In this document: in pieces, positions 17,238-25,594 of the stretch
Layout of the letters: every line of letters begins with the position of its first letter
Numbering within the stretch: position 1 is the stretch's first letter
Assembly (NCBI RefSeq): GCF_015354315.1
Contig: NZ_JADKYY010000008.1
Location: forward strand, 35,434-99,433
Direction of reading: 5' to 3'
Length of the DNA: 64,000 nt
Source: Planobacterium oryzisoli
GTDB taxonomy: Bacteria > Bacteroidota > Bacteroidia > Flavobacteriales > Weeksellaceae
Made by a program: the position numbers and the translations under genes
The notes under the pieces: model-generated
Database searches by the model: none
What the model was told of the DNA's origin: nothing
Seen by the model: only the letters and a program-made list of their open reading frames with translations

Positions 17238-18028
17238 TACGAAACCTTGTAGTAAAGGGACTCGCCGTAGCGGCCCTTATGGTCTCGGCCCAGAGTTTTG
17301 CCTGGGGTACGACCGGTCACCGCGTAATAGCGGAAGTGGCAGAAAACAACCTAAAGCCTTCTGCACGACACCAGCTTAAAAAACTTATCGGAAACCAGAA
17401 ACTGGCCTACTGGGCCAACTGGCCGGATTTCATTAAGAGCGATACCACCGGCCACTGGAAACATGCCGACGTCTGGCACTATGTCAATATTGCCCCACAG
17501 AGCAATTTCCAGAGTTTTGAAAAGGCCCTGCGTGAGCAGAAAGGACCTTCTCTCTATACCGAGATTAAGACAACCTCTGAAAAACTCTCCAACCGGAACC
17601 TTTCCAAAGAAGAGCGCGAAATAAATCTGCGATTCCTTATCCACCTGATGGGGGATCTTTCCCAACCCATGCATACAGGCAGGGCAGAGGACCTAGGTGG
17701 AAATCTTATCAAGTTGAAATTCTTTGGGGACAATACCAATTTACATTCCCTTTGGGACGGTAAATTAGTGGACCATAATAAATACAGTTATACCGAATAC
17801 GCAAGAGTTCTTGATGTACTTTCCAAGAAGGAAAAGAAAGACATCATGAAAGGCTCTTTAGAGGAGTGGCTTTACGATTCGCACCAAATTGCAAACAGCC
17901 TCTATAGTTACACCGAGCCAGCCAAGAACTATTCGTATGATTATGTCTACCGTTTCCAGTCCACTTTGGAACGCCAATTATACTACGGAGGGCTTCGTTT
18001 GGCAAAAGTGCTCAATGAGGTTCTTTAA
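17234..18028 (+). CDS. S1/P1 nuclease, exported
   Basis: A zinc-dependent nuclease or phosphodiesterase of the S1/P1/phospholipase C fold that cuts single-stranded nucleic acids and 3'-nucleotides. The signal peptide ends AQSFA, so the mature protein begins WGTTGH. That supplies the N-terminal Trp that is a zinc ligand in this family. Other ligands are visible in WPDFIKSD, WHYVNIA, LIHLMGDLSQPMH and NLHSLWDGK, so all nine zinc-binding positions seem present. At 264 residues it is full length. It overlaps the DUF4294 gene by 4 nt and shares a TTAA stop with the convergent Nudix gene. Confidence 0.93.
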   Translation: MIRNLVVKGLAVAALMVSAQSFAWGTTGHRVIAEVAENNLKPSARHQLKKLIGNQKLAYWANWPDFIKSDTTGHWKHADVWHYVNIAPQSNFQSFEKALREQKGPSLYTEIKTTSEKLSNRNLSKEEREINLRFLIHLMGDLSQPMHTGRAEDLGGNLIKLKFFGDNTNLHSLWDGKLVDHNKYSYTEYARVLDVLSKKEKKDIMKGSLEEWLYDSHQIANSLYSYTEPAKNYSYDYVYRFQSTLERQLYYGGLRLAKVLNEVL

Positions 18029-18438
18029 GGCAGCTTCTGCTGCAGCAAAGTAAAAACTTTCCGGTCAATCGGAAGAACGAATGGGTTTTCCTCTGAGAGG
18101 GAAACCCATCGTATTTTCTCGATGCTGGAATCCTTAATTTGAAGTTCCGAGAGGTTTTCAATTTCTATTCGGTAGTAGATGGTAAGGAGCTGCTCCTTAG
18201 CGTTGAATAGGGAAACTACATACTCTTCCTGAGTGTAAAAATGCGCAAAGGATTTGGGCCGAAGGTTTAGTTCCTCAAAAAGTTCGCGCGAAAGACAATC
18301 CAGAGTCCCTTCACCAAATTCGAGACCTCCTCCGGGAAGCTTAAGAAGTTTTTCTCCGGCATACATTTCCTCTAGTGCCAAAAGCTTATCTTGTTTAATA
18401 TACAGGCCGTAGACCCGGATGTTCACTTTATGTAGCAT
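18025..18438 (-). CDS. Nudix hydrolase
   Basis: A 137-residue single-domain Nudix protein. The Nudix box is intact: GGGLEFGEGTLDCLSRELFE continuing with ELN, which fits GX5EX7REUXEEXGU. The substrate cannot be deduced. The flanking strands (VRVYGLYIKQDKLLALEE) resemble general NDP-X pyrophosphatases. It lies 3 nt downstream of mnmD, so it is in the same leftward transcript. Confidence 0.88.
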   Translation of the reverse strand: MLHKVNIRVYGLYIKQDKLLALEEMYAGEKLLKLPGGGLEFGEGTLDCLSRELFEELNLRPKSFAHFYTQEEYVVSLFNAKEQLLTIYYRIEIENLSELQIKDSSIEKIRWVSLSEENPFVLPIDRKVFTLLQQKLP

Positions 18439-18441
18439 AGG

Positions 18442-19122
18442 TTATTCACTGGGTTTAACAGCGGTGATCATTTCTCTTTTTCCTGGCGGACCTTCCCTTT
18501 TTTCGACTTCCATTCCTAATTCCTGCAGTAACCTTCGCACACTGCCTTTAGAGGAGTAGGTGGTAAGAAGTCCTCCACTGCGCATCTTTTTATGTACGAG
18601 GGTAAAGAGGGGCGCTTCCCATAAATCGGGTTGCACTCTTGCGCCAAAACAGTCAAAATATACTAGATCTATAGGGGGCATCGCTATGCTATCCAGCTCG
18701 TAAAAATCTCTTTGGTACTTGGTAAGAAAAAAACCCGCAACAATCTCCGTTTCCTCTTCCCAGGGGGCTGAGTGGATCTTTTGGTTTATTTCCGAAAGAT
18801 CAGACCCAGAAAATAGGGAAGGATAATTCAAAGACTCGATTTCCTGAAGAGAAACGGGATATTTCTCTAGAGTATGGTAGTGCACTTTTCTTTTCTTGCC
18901 ATTTTGCAAAAATGAATTAATTGTTACCAAAACATTAAGTCCGGTCCCGAAACCAAGTTCAAGAATATTGATTTCGTAATTATCTAGTAAATTATATCCA
19001 AATTTGATAAATACATGCTCGGCCTCCTGAAGAGCCCCGTGGTGGGAGTGGTAACACTCATCTAAAGTACTGACGTACAAAGTTTTGCTACCGTCAGAAG
19101 TTGTTTTAATCTCTCTTTCCAT
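18442..19122 (-). CDS. mnmD: tRNA (5-methylaminomethyl-2-thiouridine34)-methyltransferase MnmD
   Basis: The SAM-dependent methyltransferase that finishes the mnm5s2U modification at the wobble position of certain tRNAs. It corresponds to the methyltransferase half of E. coli MnmC; the oxidase half is absent, as is usual in Bacteroidota. The 226-residue protein has the family opening KTLYVSTLDECYHSHHGALQ, SAM motif I ILELGFGTGLNVLVTI, and VYFDCFGARVQPDLWEAPLF, followed by GGLLTTYSSKGSVRRLLQ. A TTG in frame at 19137 lies inside the promoter -7 box, so the ATG at 19122 is taken. Confidence 0.92.
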   Translation of the reverse strand: MEREIKTTSDGSKTLYVSTLDECYHSHHGALQEAEHVFIKFGYNLLDNYEINILELGFGTGLNVLVTINSFLQNGKKRKVHYHTLEKYPVSLQEIESLNYPSLFSGSDLSEINQKIHSAPWEEETEIVAGFFLTKYQRDFYELDSIAMPPIDLVYFDCFGARVQPDLWEAPLFTLVHKKMRSGGLLTTYSSKGSVRRLLQELGMEVEKREGPPGKREMITAVKPSE

Positions 19123-19134
19123 TGCTATATTTGC

Positions 19135-19142
19135 CAAAATTA
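19135..19142 (-). promoter_or_regulatory. -7 promoter box for mnmD
   Basis: On the minus strand TAATTTTG matches TAnnTTTG and ends 12 nt before the ATG at 19122. This implies a leader of only a few bases and decides the start codon. Confidence 0.5.
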
Positions 19143-19204
19143 AATTAAATTTATATATTTAAAAAATTAAAGTATAGTGCTTAATTCTAAATATTTTTAT
19201 AAAA

Positions 19205-20278
19205 ATGATAATTCAAAAATCTACTCAGCCGCGCATCGGATCGTTTGACCCGGAAAGTTACTCTTTTGGTGACCACTTCATCGATCATATGATTGTCTGC
19301 GAATATCAGGACGGTAAATGGGGTGAAGTGAAGCTAATGCCCTACGGTCCACTTTCTTTTTCGCCGGCCAACATGGCTTTTAATTACGGTCAGGCATGTT
19401 TTGAAGGAATGAAAGCCTATAAAGATAAGGATGGAGAAGTGTATTTGTTCCGTCCGGAGAAGAATTTTGAAAGAATTAATAAAAGTGCCGCAAGGCTTGC
19501 CATGCCGGAAATACCTAAGGAAGTCTTTATCGATGGGCTAAAAGCACTGGTCGATGTGGACCGCGCGTGGATACCGTACGGAGAAGGAAAATCTCTTTAT
19601 ATCCGTCCGCTGATCTTTGCAACCGAAGAAGCCCTTAAGGCCCGTGTTTCCCATAAGTATATGTTTGCCATAGTGGCTTCTCCTGCCAAGAGCTACTATA
19701 CAGCCCCTGTATCGGTAAAGATCTCTGACTACTACTCAAGAGCTGCCAGCGGAGGAGTAGGATTTGCAAAAGCAGCAGGTAATTACGCCGCTTCGTTCTA
19801 TCCGACCAAACTTGCCAACCAGGAAGGCTACGAGCAGGTGATTTGGACCGACGATACTACCCACGAAAATTTTGAAGAGAGTGGAACCATGAATGTTTTT
19901 GTTCGGATCGGAGATACGATCTATACGCCGAAAACTTCCGAAAAAATCCTCGATGGAGTCACGCGTGATAGCTTCATTAACCTGGCCAAGCGCCGAGGAA
20001 TTGAGGTGGTCATTGGAGATGTGAAAGTAAAGGACGTAGTTGATGCGTACCGTAACGAAACCCTTAAGGAAGTGTGGGGCGTGGGCACCGCCGTGGTAAC
20101 CAGCGTCTTTGAAGCCATAGGATACAAAGACGAAAAACTCATCCTTCCGAAGTTGGAATTTGAAGACAGCTATGCGCTTACCCTTCAAAGAGATCTAGTG
20201 GCAATACAAACCAACCAAGCTGAAGATCCTTTTGGATGGAGAGTAAAGGTAGAGCGTCATGTACTGGAAGGAGCTTAA
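19205..20278 (+). CDS. ilvE: Branched-chain amino acid aminotransferase
   Basis: A PLP enzyme that transfers amino groups between glutamate and the keto acids of Leu, Ile and Val. The 357-residue protein belongs to the class-IV long (BCAT type II) group. Motifs are FNYGQACFEGMKAYKDKDG, LFRPEKNFERINKSAARLAM and KAAGNYAASFYPTKLANQEG with the PLP lysine. Further on come NFEESGTMNVFVRI, ILDGVTRDSFINLAKRRG and WGVGTAVVTSV. It is a single-gene transcript with a strong terminator. Confidence 0.95.
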   Translation: MIIQKSTQPRIGSFDPESYSFGDHFIDHMIVCEYQDGKWGEVKLMPYGPLSFSPANMAFNYGQACFEGMKAYKDKDGEVYLFRPEKNFERINKSAARLAMPEIPKEVFIDGLKALVDVDRAWIPYGEGKSLYIRPLIFATEEALKARVSHKYMFAIVASPAKSYYTAPVSVKISDYYSRAASGGVGFAKAAGNYAASFYPTKLANQEGYEQVIWTDDTTHENFEESGTMNVFVRIGDTIYTPKTSEKILDGVTRDSFINLAKRRGIEVVIGDVKVKDVVDAYRNETLKEVWGVGTAVVTSVFEAIGYKDEKLILPKLEFEDSYALTLQRDLVAIQTNQAEDPFGWRVKVERHVLEGA

Positions 20279-20303
20279 TCCACTTTGCACTAAATAACAA
20301 AAT

Positions 20304-20333
20304 AACCGGACACCTGTTCCGGTTGTTTTTTTT
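20304..20333 (+). terminator. Terminator of ilvE
   Basis: AACCGGA pairs perfectly with TCCGGTT around a 7-nt loop and is followed by a G and eight T. It starts 26 nt after the ilvE stop. Confidence 0.85.
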
Positions 20334-20418
20334 GCATACAGAAAATTCTTAATATTGCAGGAAAGTTGCTGGAAAGAAAGAAAATACCTAATTCTATCGG
20401 TAGCGCTATAAAGAAATC

Positions 20419-21501
20419 ATGGGCAAAAATTATCCAAAAATTTTAATGGCATTAGCGGGAATCTCGCTGATGAGTTGTACACCAATATATAAAAAGATGA
20501 ACGTAGACAAAGAAATTTATGAAGGACTCTCCGAGGGTCTTTATGCCAACCTTCAAACTTCACAGGGTGCCATGCTGGTAAAACTGGAAGACGAGAAATC
20601 ACCAGTGACCGTGGCTAATTTTGTGGGCCTTGCTGAGGGCAAAATCAAGAACGATAAGAAAGGAAAGGGCGAGCCGTTTTACGACGGAACCATTTTCCAC
20701 CGTGTAATTGAAAACTTCATGATCCAGGGAGGCGATCCGCTTGGAACAGGGATGGGCGATCCGGGATATAAGTTTCAGGACGAGAAAAACGACCTGCAGC
20801 ATACCGGAAAGGGGATTCTTTCCATGGCCAATTCAGGACCTAACTCCAACGGATCCCAATTCTTCATCACCCAGGTTGCTACACCTTGGCTTGACGGAAA
20901 ACACACCATCTTTGGAAAAGTGGTGGAAGGAATCGAAGTGGTGGACAAGATCGCAGGAGTAGAGAAATCCGCTCAGGACAAGCCAAAAACCGATGTAGTG
21001 CTGGAAAAGGTATCGGTATTCTCTAAGGGCGATGCCTATAAGAATTACGATGCAGCAGAAGTATTCCAGGAAGGAAAAGGGCAGATTCTAAAGCGTAATG
21101 AAGAGTTTGAGAAGGAGCAGAAAGAAAAAGCCGAAAAAGAGTTTGCAAAGATGAAAGAAGGTATGGAGCAGACCCCTTCAGGACTGCTGTTCAAAATCAC
21201 CAAAAAAGGTGAGGGTCCTAAAGCAGAGAAAGGAAATACTGTAGCCGTACACTACGCAGGAAAGCTTACCAATGGAACCGAATTTGACAACTCTTTCAAA
21301 AGAGGAGAGCCTATCGAATTCCCTGTGGGTAACGGTATGGTCATCAAAGGTTGGGACGAGGGTATTCTTTTACTCAACGAAGGCGATGAGGCTACCTTCC
21401 TTATCCCACCGGACCTAGGATACGGACCGCGTGGCGCCGGTGGCGTGATTCCTCCAAACGCATGGCTGATCTTTGATGTAAAGCTGGTTAAAGCGAAGTA
21501 A
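20419..21501 (+). CDS. Dual-domain peptidyl-prolyl isomerase lipoprotein (cyclophilin + FKBP)
   Basis: A cell-envelope folding catalyst with both immunophilin folds in one chain. A lipoprotein signal ends SLMSC with Cys at about residue 20. The cyclophilin domain is at about 40-200 (GTIFHRVIENFMIQGGDPLG, FQDEKNDLQHTGKGILSMAN, SNGSQFFITQ, HTIFGKVVEGIEVV). A Lys/Glu-rich linker (EEFEKEQKEKAEKEFAKMKE) follows. The FKBP domain is at about 255-360 (VAVHYAGKLTNGTEFDNSFK, GWDEGILLLNEGDEATFLIP, YGPRGAGGVIPPNAWLIFDV). Core active-site residues of both folds look intact. Such dual-family immunophilins are known in some flavobacteria. Confidence 0.93.
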   Translation: MGKNYPKILMALAGISLMSCTPIYKKMNVDKEIYEGLSEGLYANLQTSQGAMLVKLEDEKSPVTVANFVGLAEGKIKNDKKGKGEPFYDGTIFHRVIENFMIQGGDPLGTGMGDPGYKFQDEKNDLQHTGKGILSMANSGPNSNGSQFFITQVATPWLDGKHTIFGKVVEGIEVVDKIAGVEKSAQDKPKTDVVLEKVSVFSKGDAYKNYDAAEVFQEGKGQILKRNEEFEKEQKEKAEKEFAKMKEGMEQTPSGLLFKITKKGEGPKAEKGNTVAVHYAGKLTNGTEFDNSFKRGEPIEFPVGNGMVIKGWDEGILLLNEGDEATFLIPPDLGYGPRGAGGVIPPNAWLIFDVKLVKAK

Positions 21502-21521
21502 ATAGTATACAGTTGAAAGGT

Positions 21522-21554
21522 AAAGCCCTGAGATCCTAACGGTCTCAGGGCTTT
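21522..21554. terminator. Bidirectional terminator between the isomerase and ktrA
   Basis: AAAGCCCTGAGA mirrors TCTCAGGGCTTT around a 9-nt loop, a perfect 12-bp stem. It lies between convergent genes and its symmetric A/T ends could serve both. Confidence 0.8.
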
Positions 21555-21560
21555 CTATTG

Positions 21561-22247
21561 TCAGGTAAGACGTGCAAACTTCTGCAGGTCTGTGTTGGCT
21601 CCGTAAAGCACCAGGATATCGTCTTTCTCTATGATGGTATCTTCATTGGGAAGTCCCTGCACTGTAGGAACCACACGCTGCTTACCTAGAAAGCTGCGTT
21701 CCTGGGTATTTTTTATGGTGGTTAATACCAGTAATTGGTAGTTGTCCCTAAAGTTCACCTGCTGAAAGCTTAAACCTACAAATTTCTCAGGAGCAATAAT
21801 CTCTACGATACTGTAGTTCTTGTTTAATTCGAAAGAATCCACTACGCCTTTAAGGCATAGTTTTTTTGCCCAACGCTCGGCGGTTTCCTCCTCGGGCCGT
21901 ACTATTTCACTTACTCCGATGGCTTCCAGAACACTCTCGTGCAGCGGATTGATTGAGCGGCTGATTAAACGGTTCACACCCATGTTCTTGAAATGCGCTG
22001 TGACCATAATATTGGCGCCTTCGTCCTCCCCGATACATACAATGACCACATCACTGTTTTTTAAAGGAAGATGTTCCAAGGCAGACTGTTGTGTGGCATT
22101 CAGGCATATGGCCAAGGCGAGCTTATCCATGAAGTAATTCACCTTGTCGGGGTTGGTATCTACTCCGATGACCTCATTTCCTTGCTGGGTAAGCTTCTCG
22201 GCCAGAGAACCTCCAAAATTACCTAGTCCTACAATAATAAATTTCAT
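21561..22247 (-). CDS. Potassium uptake regulatory subunit, TrkA/KtrA family
   Basis: The cytoplasmic gating ring subunit of a Trk/Ktr K+ channel. The 228-residue protein has an RCK_N Rossmann domain (FIIVGLGNFGGSLAEKLTQQ, VIGVDTNPDKVNYFMDK, DVVIVCIGEDEGANI). An RCK_C (TrkA_C) domain follows (IIAPEKFVGLSFQQVNFRD, TIIEKDDILVLYGANTDL). One RCK pair only, so it is KtrA-like rather than the doubled E. coli TrkA. It follows the membrane subunit gene by 3 nt. Confidence 0.92.
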   Translation of the reverse strand: MKFIIVGLGNFGGSLAEKLTQQGNEVIGVDTNPDKVNYFMDKLALAICLNATQQSALEHLPLKNSDVVIVCIGEDEGANIMVTAHFKNMGVNRLISRSINPLHESVLEAIGVSEIVRPEEETAERWAKKLCLKGVVDSFELNKNYSIVEIIAPEKFVGLSFQQVNFRDNYQLLVLTTIKNTQERSFLGKQRVVPTVQGLPNEDTIIEKDDILVLYGANTDLQKFARLT

Positions 22248-22250
22248 GTC

Positions 22251-24002
22251 TTAATTGATTAGAATTTCCTCCCGTGGGTAGCTGTAGCTAGCCAGTCGGG
22301 CCCTTTTAAACAGGGAGATTAGAATGGTGAGCATGGTAACCCTCCCAATAAACATTGTGATAATAAGTACAAGTTTACTCTGCCAGCTTAGCTGCCCGGT
22401 AATTCCCAGGCTTAATCCCACGGTACTGTACGCAGAGAAACTCTCAAATGCTATATCCAGTAGCGGTTGGTCCGGATCGAAATGCGCAATCCAAAATACG
22501 GACATACCAATCACTACAAGCGATAGGCTCATAACGGCAAAAGCACGTTGCACGGATATGTCGGCTATCTGTCGGTTGAAAATTTCAATTTTGTGTTTGC
22601 CTCGTGCCAGGGAAAAGAAATTAAGTGTAGCAATGGCAAACGTACTGGTCTTTATACCACCACCGGTCGAAGCCGGAGAGGCACCCACCCACATAAGGAA
22701 GATGATGATGATAATGGAGGAGAAATGCAGCTGGCTAAAATCTATGGAGTTGTAGCCCGCAGTACGCGGAGTGGTGGCGGTAAATACCGCAGTGACTATT
22801 TTTCCCAGCAGACTGTGTCCTTTCAGTACATTATCGAACTCCTTATAGAGAATAATGCATGTACCGACTAGGGACAATATAAGTGTAGTGGAGAGGTTCA
22901 ATCGATTACTTAAGGTGAGAATCCAGGGTTTGAAGCGGTACTGTGTTCCCTGGAGCCTGTAAAACAGCCTTAAGAGGGTATATTTAAAATAACGGAGGGA
23001 ATTGATTACAATGGGAAAGCCCAGTCCTCCAAATACGAATATCCCTATGATACTTAGCTGAAGAGGATAATTGAATAGCACTCTTTCGTCCGCCATCCCC
23101 AGGGTAAGGGTAGAGAACCCTGCATTACAGAAGGAAGATATACTGTGAAACACCGAAAAGAAAAGCTTTTCACTCCAGGAACCTTTAAGTGAGTCTCCTA
23201 AAGTAGAAAATATCATCACTGCACCGATAAGCTCTACCAGAAACGTGATGACAATGATACGACGTAGCGTGGTGAAAACTTCGCCGATTTTTTCCGAGCT
23301 GGTTATATCACTCAGTGCTATCTGATTCTCGTAGGTTGCCCCACCTTTAAAGAAAAAGCTGAAATAACTAGCAAAGGTCAGAATCCCAAGACCGCCCACC
23401 TGAATGAGCGCCATGATGAGCCAATGGCCCAGGGGAGTGAAGTGGGCCTGCGTATCCACTACGATAAGCCCTGTAACACAGACGGCGCTGGTGGAAGTGA
23501 ACAGTGCATCGATCAGGGAAATACCACTGTAGGTAGCTTTGGGAAGCATTAAAAGTCCCGCACCGAGAAGGATGAGCACCAGGAAACTGCCTATAAAGAG
23601 CTGCGCTGGATTAAGAAAGGACCTGCGGTAATTCAGTCGGAAGCGTGAGAAATGGCGCAGCGCCTGAACAAAAATTGCAAAATGGATCCATTCACTGTAG
23701 TATCCTTGAAATCCACTGAATAGTTCCTGAAAAAGTGCAACCACCGAATAGAGTACTAGAAGCCCGTCCAGTATTAAAGCCGATGGTTTTCGGCTGCGTA
23801 GTCCTTGGTATGCGCTAATTGCCAGATGGAGTGCACCCACCAAAGCAACTGTAGAGAGAAAGACCGCTAGAAGTTCCTGTTCCTCCGGGGAGATTCCAAA
23901 ACCTATCTTCCACAGTAAAGTGGATAGGGCAGCCATATAGAGTAGTAAGAAACCAAACGCTACTGGTGTGTGCCGGCTTTTTGGTTGGACCTGATACTGC
24001 AT
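22251..24002 (-). CDS. Potassium transporter membrane subunit, TrkH/KtrB family
   Basis: The ion-conducting subunit of the K+ uptake system. At 583 residues it is longer than KtrB because of about five extra N-terminal hydrophobic segments (residues 1-145). Four M1-P-M2 repeats follow. Their selectivity-filter regions are recognisable as SAVCVTGLIVVDTQ, SSFCNAGFSTLTLG, TPRTAGYNSIDF and YSTVGLSLGITG. It is followed by the RCK partner after 3 nt. The M28 peptidase gene upstream is separated by a terminator. Confidence 0.92.
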   Translation of the reverse strand: MQYQVQPKSRHTPVAFGFLLLYMAALSTLLWKIGFGISPEEQELLAVFLSTVALVGALHLAISAYQGLRSRKPSALILDGLLVLYSVVALFQELFSGFQGYYSEWIHFAIFVQALRHFSRFRLNYRRSFLNPAQLFIGSFLVLILLGAGLLMLPKATYSGISLIDALFTSTSAVCVTGLIVVDTQAHFTPLGHWLIMALIQVGGLGILTFASYFSFFFKGGATYENQIALSDITSSEKIGEVFTTLRRIIVITFLVELIGAVMIFSTLGDSLKGSWSEKLFFSVFHSISSFCNAGFSTLTLGMADERVLFNYPLQLSIIGIFVFGGLGFPIVINSLRYFKYTLLRLFYRLQGTQYRFKPWILTLSNRLNLSTTLILSLVGTCIILYKEFDNVLKGHSLLGKIVTAVFTATTPRTAGYNSIDFSQLHFSSIIIIIFLMWVGASPASTGGGIKTSTFAIATLNFFSLARGKHKIEIFNRQIADISVQRAFAVMSLSLVVIGMSVFWIAHFDPDQPLLDIAFESFSAYSTVGLSLGITGQLSWQSKLVLIITMFIGRVTMLTILISLFKRARLASYSYPREEILIN

Positions 24003-24018
24003 TTGCTATTATGGGGCA

Positions 24019-24051
24019 TAAAAAAGCACCCTTATTTAATTTTAGGGTGCT
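24019..24051 (-). terminator. Terminator of the M28 peptidase gene
   Basis: On the minus strand AGCACCCT pairs perfectly with AGGGTGCT around an 11-nt loop and is followed by a run of T. It separates the peptidase gene from trkH. Confidence 0.8.
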
Positions 24052-24072
24052 AATGTAGATATTTATTTTTTT

Positions 24073-25428
24073 TTACCAATACTTATCAATCATATAAATA
24101 AGCTGGGTCATGGCAGAGGCTCCAAGTAAAAGTTCGCGTCGGTTGACCTTTTCCAGTGTGTCTTCATGGGTGTGGTGGATGTCAAAATACCGCTGCGGAT
24201 CGGGAAAAAGCCCCGATAGGGGAATACCCAAACTTTTAAGCGGGCCTATGTCCACACCGCTGTGCCGGCGCTGGAAATCGTGTATTCCGTAGGGGCGGAA
24301 AAGATCCTCCCAGGAGGTAATCTGTCTGATTTTTTCTTCCTCCATATCCATGGCAATTCCCCGTGGAGTGAAACCGCCCGAATCGCTCTCTATGGCAAAG
24401 AGATGGGGTTCCTTGGATTTCTTAACTGCATCTAAGTACGCGTAACCACCCCGGACGCCGTTCTCTTCATTAGCATAGAGAATGACCCTTATGGTATGGT
24501 TGTTTTTTATTCCCAGTTCTTTGAATGTGCGTAGTACTTCAATGCTTTGGACTACTCCCGAGCCGTCGTCGTGTGCCCCTTCACCCACGTCCCAAGAATC
24601 CAGGTGTCCTGCCGCTACAATAACTTTGGAGTCTTTATGGCCAGTAATCTCTCCAATTACGTTGTAGGAGAGTTGCTCGCCTTTATTGGTGGCCTCAGAG
24701 TTAAGAAGTACCTCAAGTTTTTGCTTTTCAAGCAAACGGGCTAATCGGTCCGCGGATTCATTTCCTATCGCTACTGCTGGGACCTTCTTAAGCTCTTCTT
24801 CGTAACGCAGCGACCCGGTGTGGGGCTCATCATCGAATGCGGAAGAAAGCGAGCGAATTACCACGCCCACGCCCCCTTTTGCTGCGGCCCAACTTGCCGC
24901 CGAACGGCGGTATTTCCCGGCCTCTCCATACGCCTTGAAGGGTTCTACATGATGGTGACCCCATGGGAAATTAAAGAAGACGAATTTCCCCCGTACTTTG
25001 TCTGCAGGAAGCATCTGAAATTCCTTTTCACTGGAAACCATGATGAGTTCTGCTTTAAGGTCTTTTCCCTGGGTGCCTTCGGAATTCCCCAAAGAAAGCA
25101 TCTTGATTTCTTCCCAATGTCCTCCGTTTGTACGAATTTTAAGGGATTCCTTTCCGCGAACCCACACAGGTACCATCACGGGTTGCAGGTACACTTTATC
25201 GGCCCCTGCCTGTCTTAGTTTTTTCTCACCCCATACCACGGCCTTCTCGTAGGCCGAAGAGCCGCTTAGGCGGTGTCCAATACCTTTGGTCAGTTCCTTT
25301 AAATCGTTGTAGGACTCACCATGAACCAATATATGCTCTGCGATGGCTTTAAATTGTACAGAGTCCTGGGATTTCTGCGCGGAAACTAGACCCGTCAGCA
25401 GCAATGAGGAGAGTAATAGATGTTTCAT
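24073..25428 (-). CDS. M28-family zinc peptidase, exported
   Basis: A secreted or periplasmic aminopeptidase/carboxypeptidase Q-like enzyme. The signal peptide is MKHLLLSSLLLTGLVSAQ. A protease-associated insert lies at about 110-240. The M28 catalytic core contains AAGHLDSWDVGEGAHDDGSG (His and bridging Asp), LYANEENGVRGG (catalytic and metal Glu), IESDSGGF (Asp) and DIHHTHEDTLEKV (last His). All five metal ligands and the catalytic Glu are visible. At 451 residues it is full length. It is a monocistronic unit between terminators. Confidence 0.92.
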   Translation of the reverse strand: MKHLLLSSLLLTGLVSAQKSQDSVQFKAIAEHILVHGESYNDLKELTKGIGHRLSGSSAYEKAVVWGEKKLRQAGADKVYLQPVMVPVWVRGKESLKIRTNGGHWEEIKMLSLGNSEGTQGKDLKAELIMVSSEKEFQMLPADKVRGKFVFFNFPWGHHHVEPFKAYGEAGKYRRSAASWAAAKGGVGVVIRSLSSAFDDEPHTGSLRYEEELKKVPAVAIGNESADRLARLLEKQKLEVLLNSEATNKGEQLSYNVIGEITGHKDSKVIVAAGHLDSWDVGEGAHDDGSGVVQSIEVLRTFKELGIKNNHTIRVILYANEENGVRGGYAYLDAVKKSKEPHLFAIESDSGGFTPRGIAMDMEEEKIRQITSWEDLFRPYGIHDFQRRHSGVDIGPLKSLGIPLSGLFPDPQRYFDIHHTHEDTLEKVNRRELLLGASAMTQLIYMIDKYW

Positions 25429-25534
25429 GAAATAGTTTTACGACGAAAATAGGAATTTTTTTTTCTTTCAAGGCAATCGGTGTACACTTTAGGAGCGCGC
25501 TTTAGCCCTACAGAAGAGTTAAGGTATACGGAAG

Positions 25535-25564
25535 AAAAAGTCCCACCTGCAGGAGGATGGGACT
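25535..25564 (-). terminator. Terminator of the serC-serA-DUF1015 operon
   Basis: On the minus strand AGTCCCA pairs with TGGGACT around a 12-nt loop, followed by T-rich sequence. It lies 31 nt beyond the DUF1015 stop. Confidence 0.75.
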
Positions 25565-25594
25565 GTTCTGTTCGGTTAGTTATAGAGGACAGTA

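Noticed and set aside
18025..18438. A second Nudix-type regulator
   Set aside because: This protein has an intact Nudix box and no winged-helix domain, so it is treated as an ordinary hydrolase.
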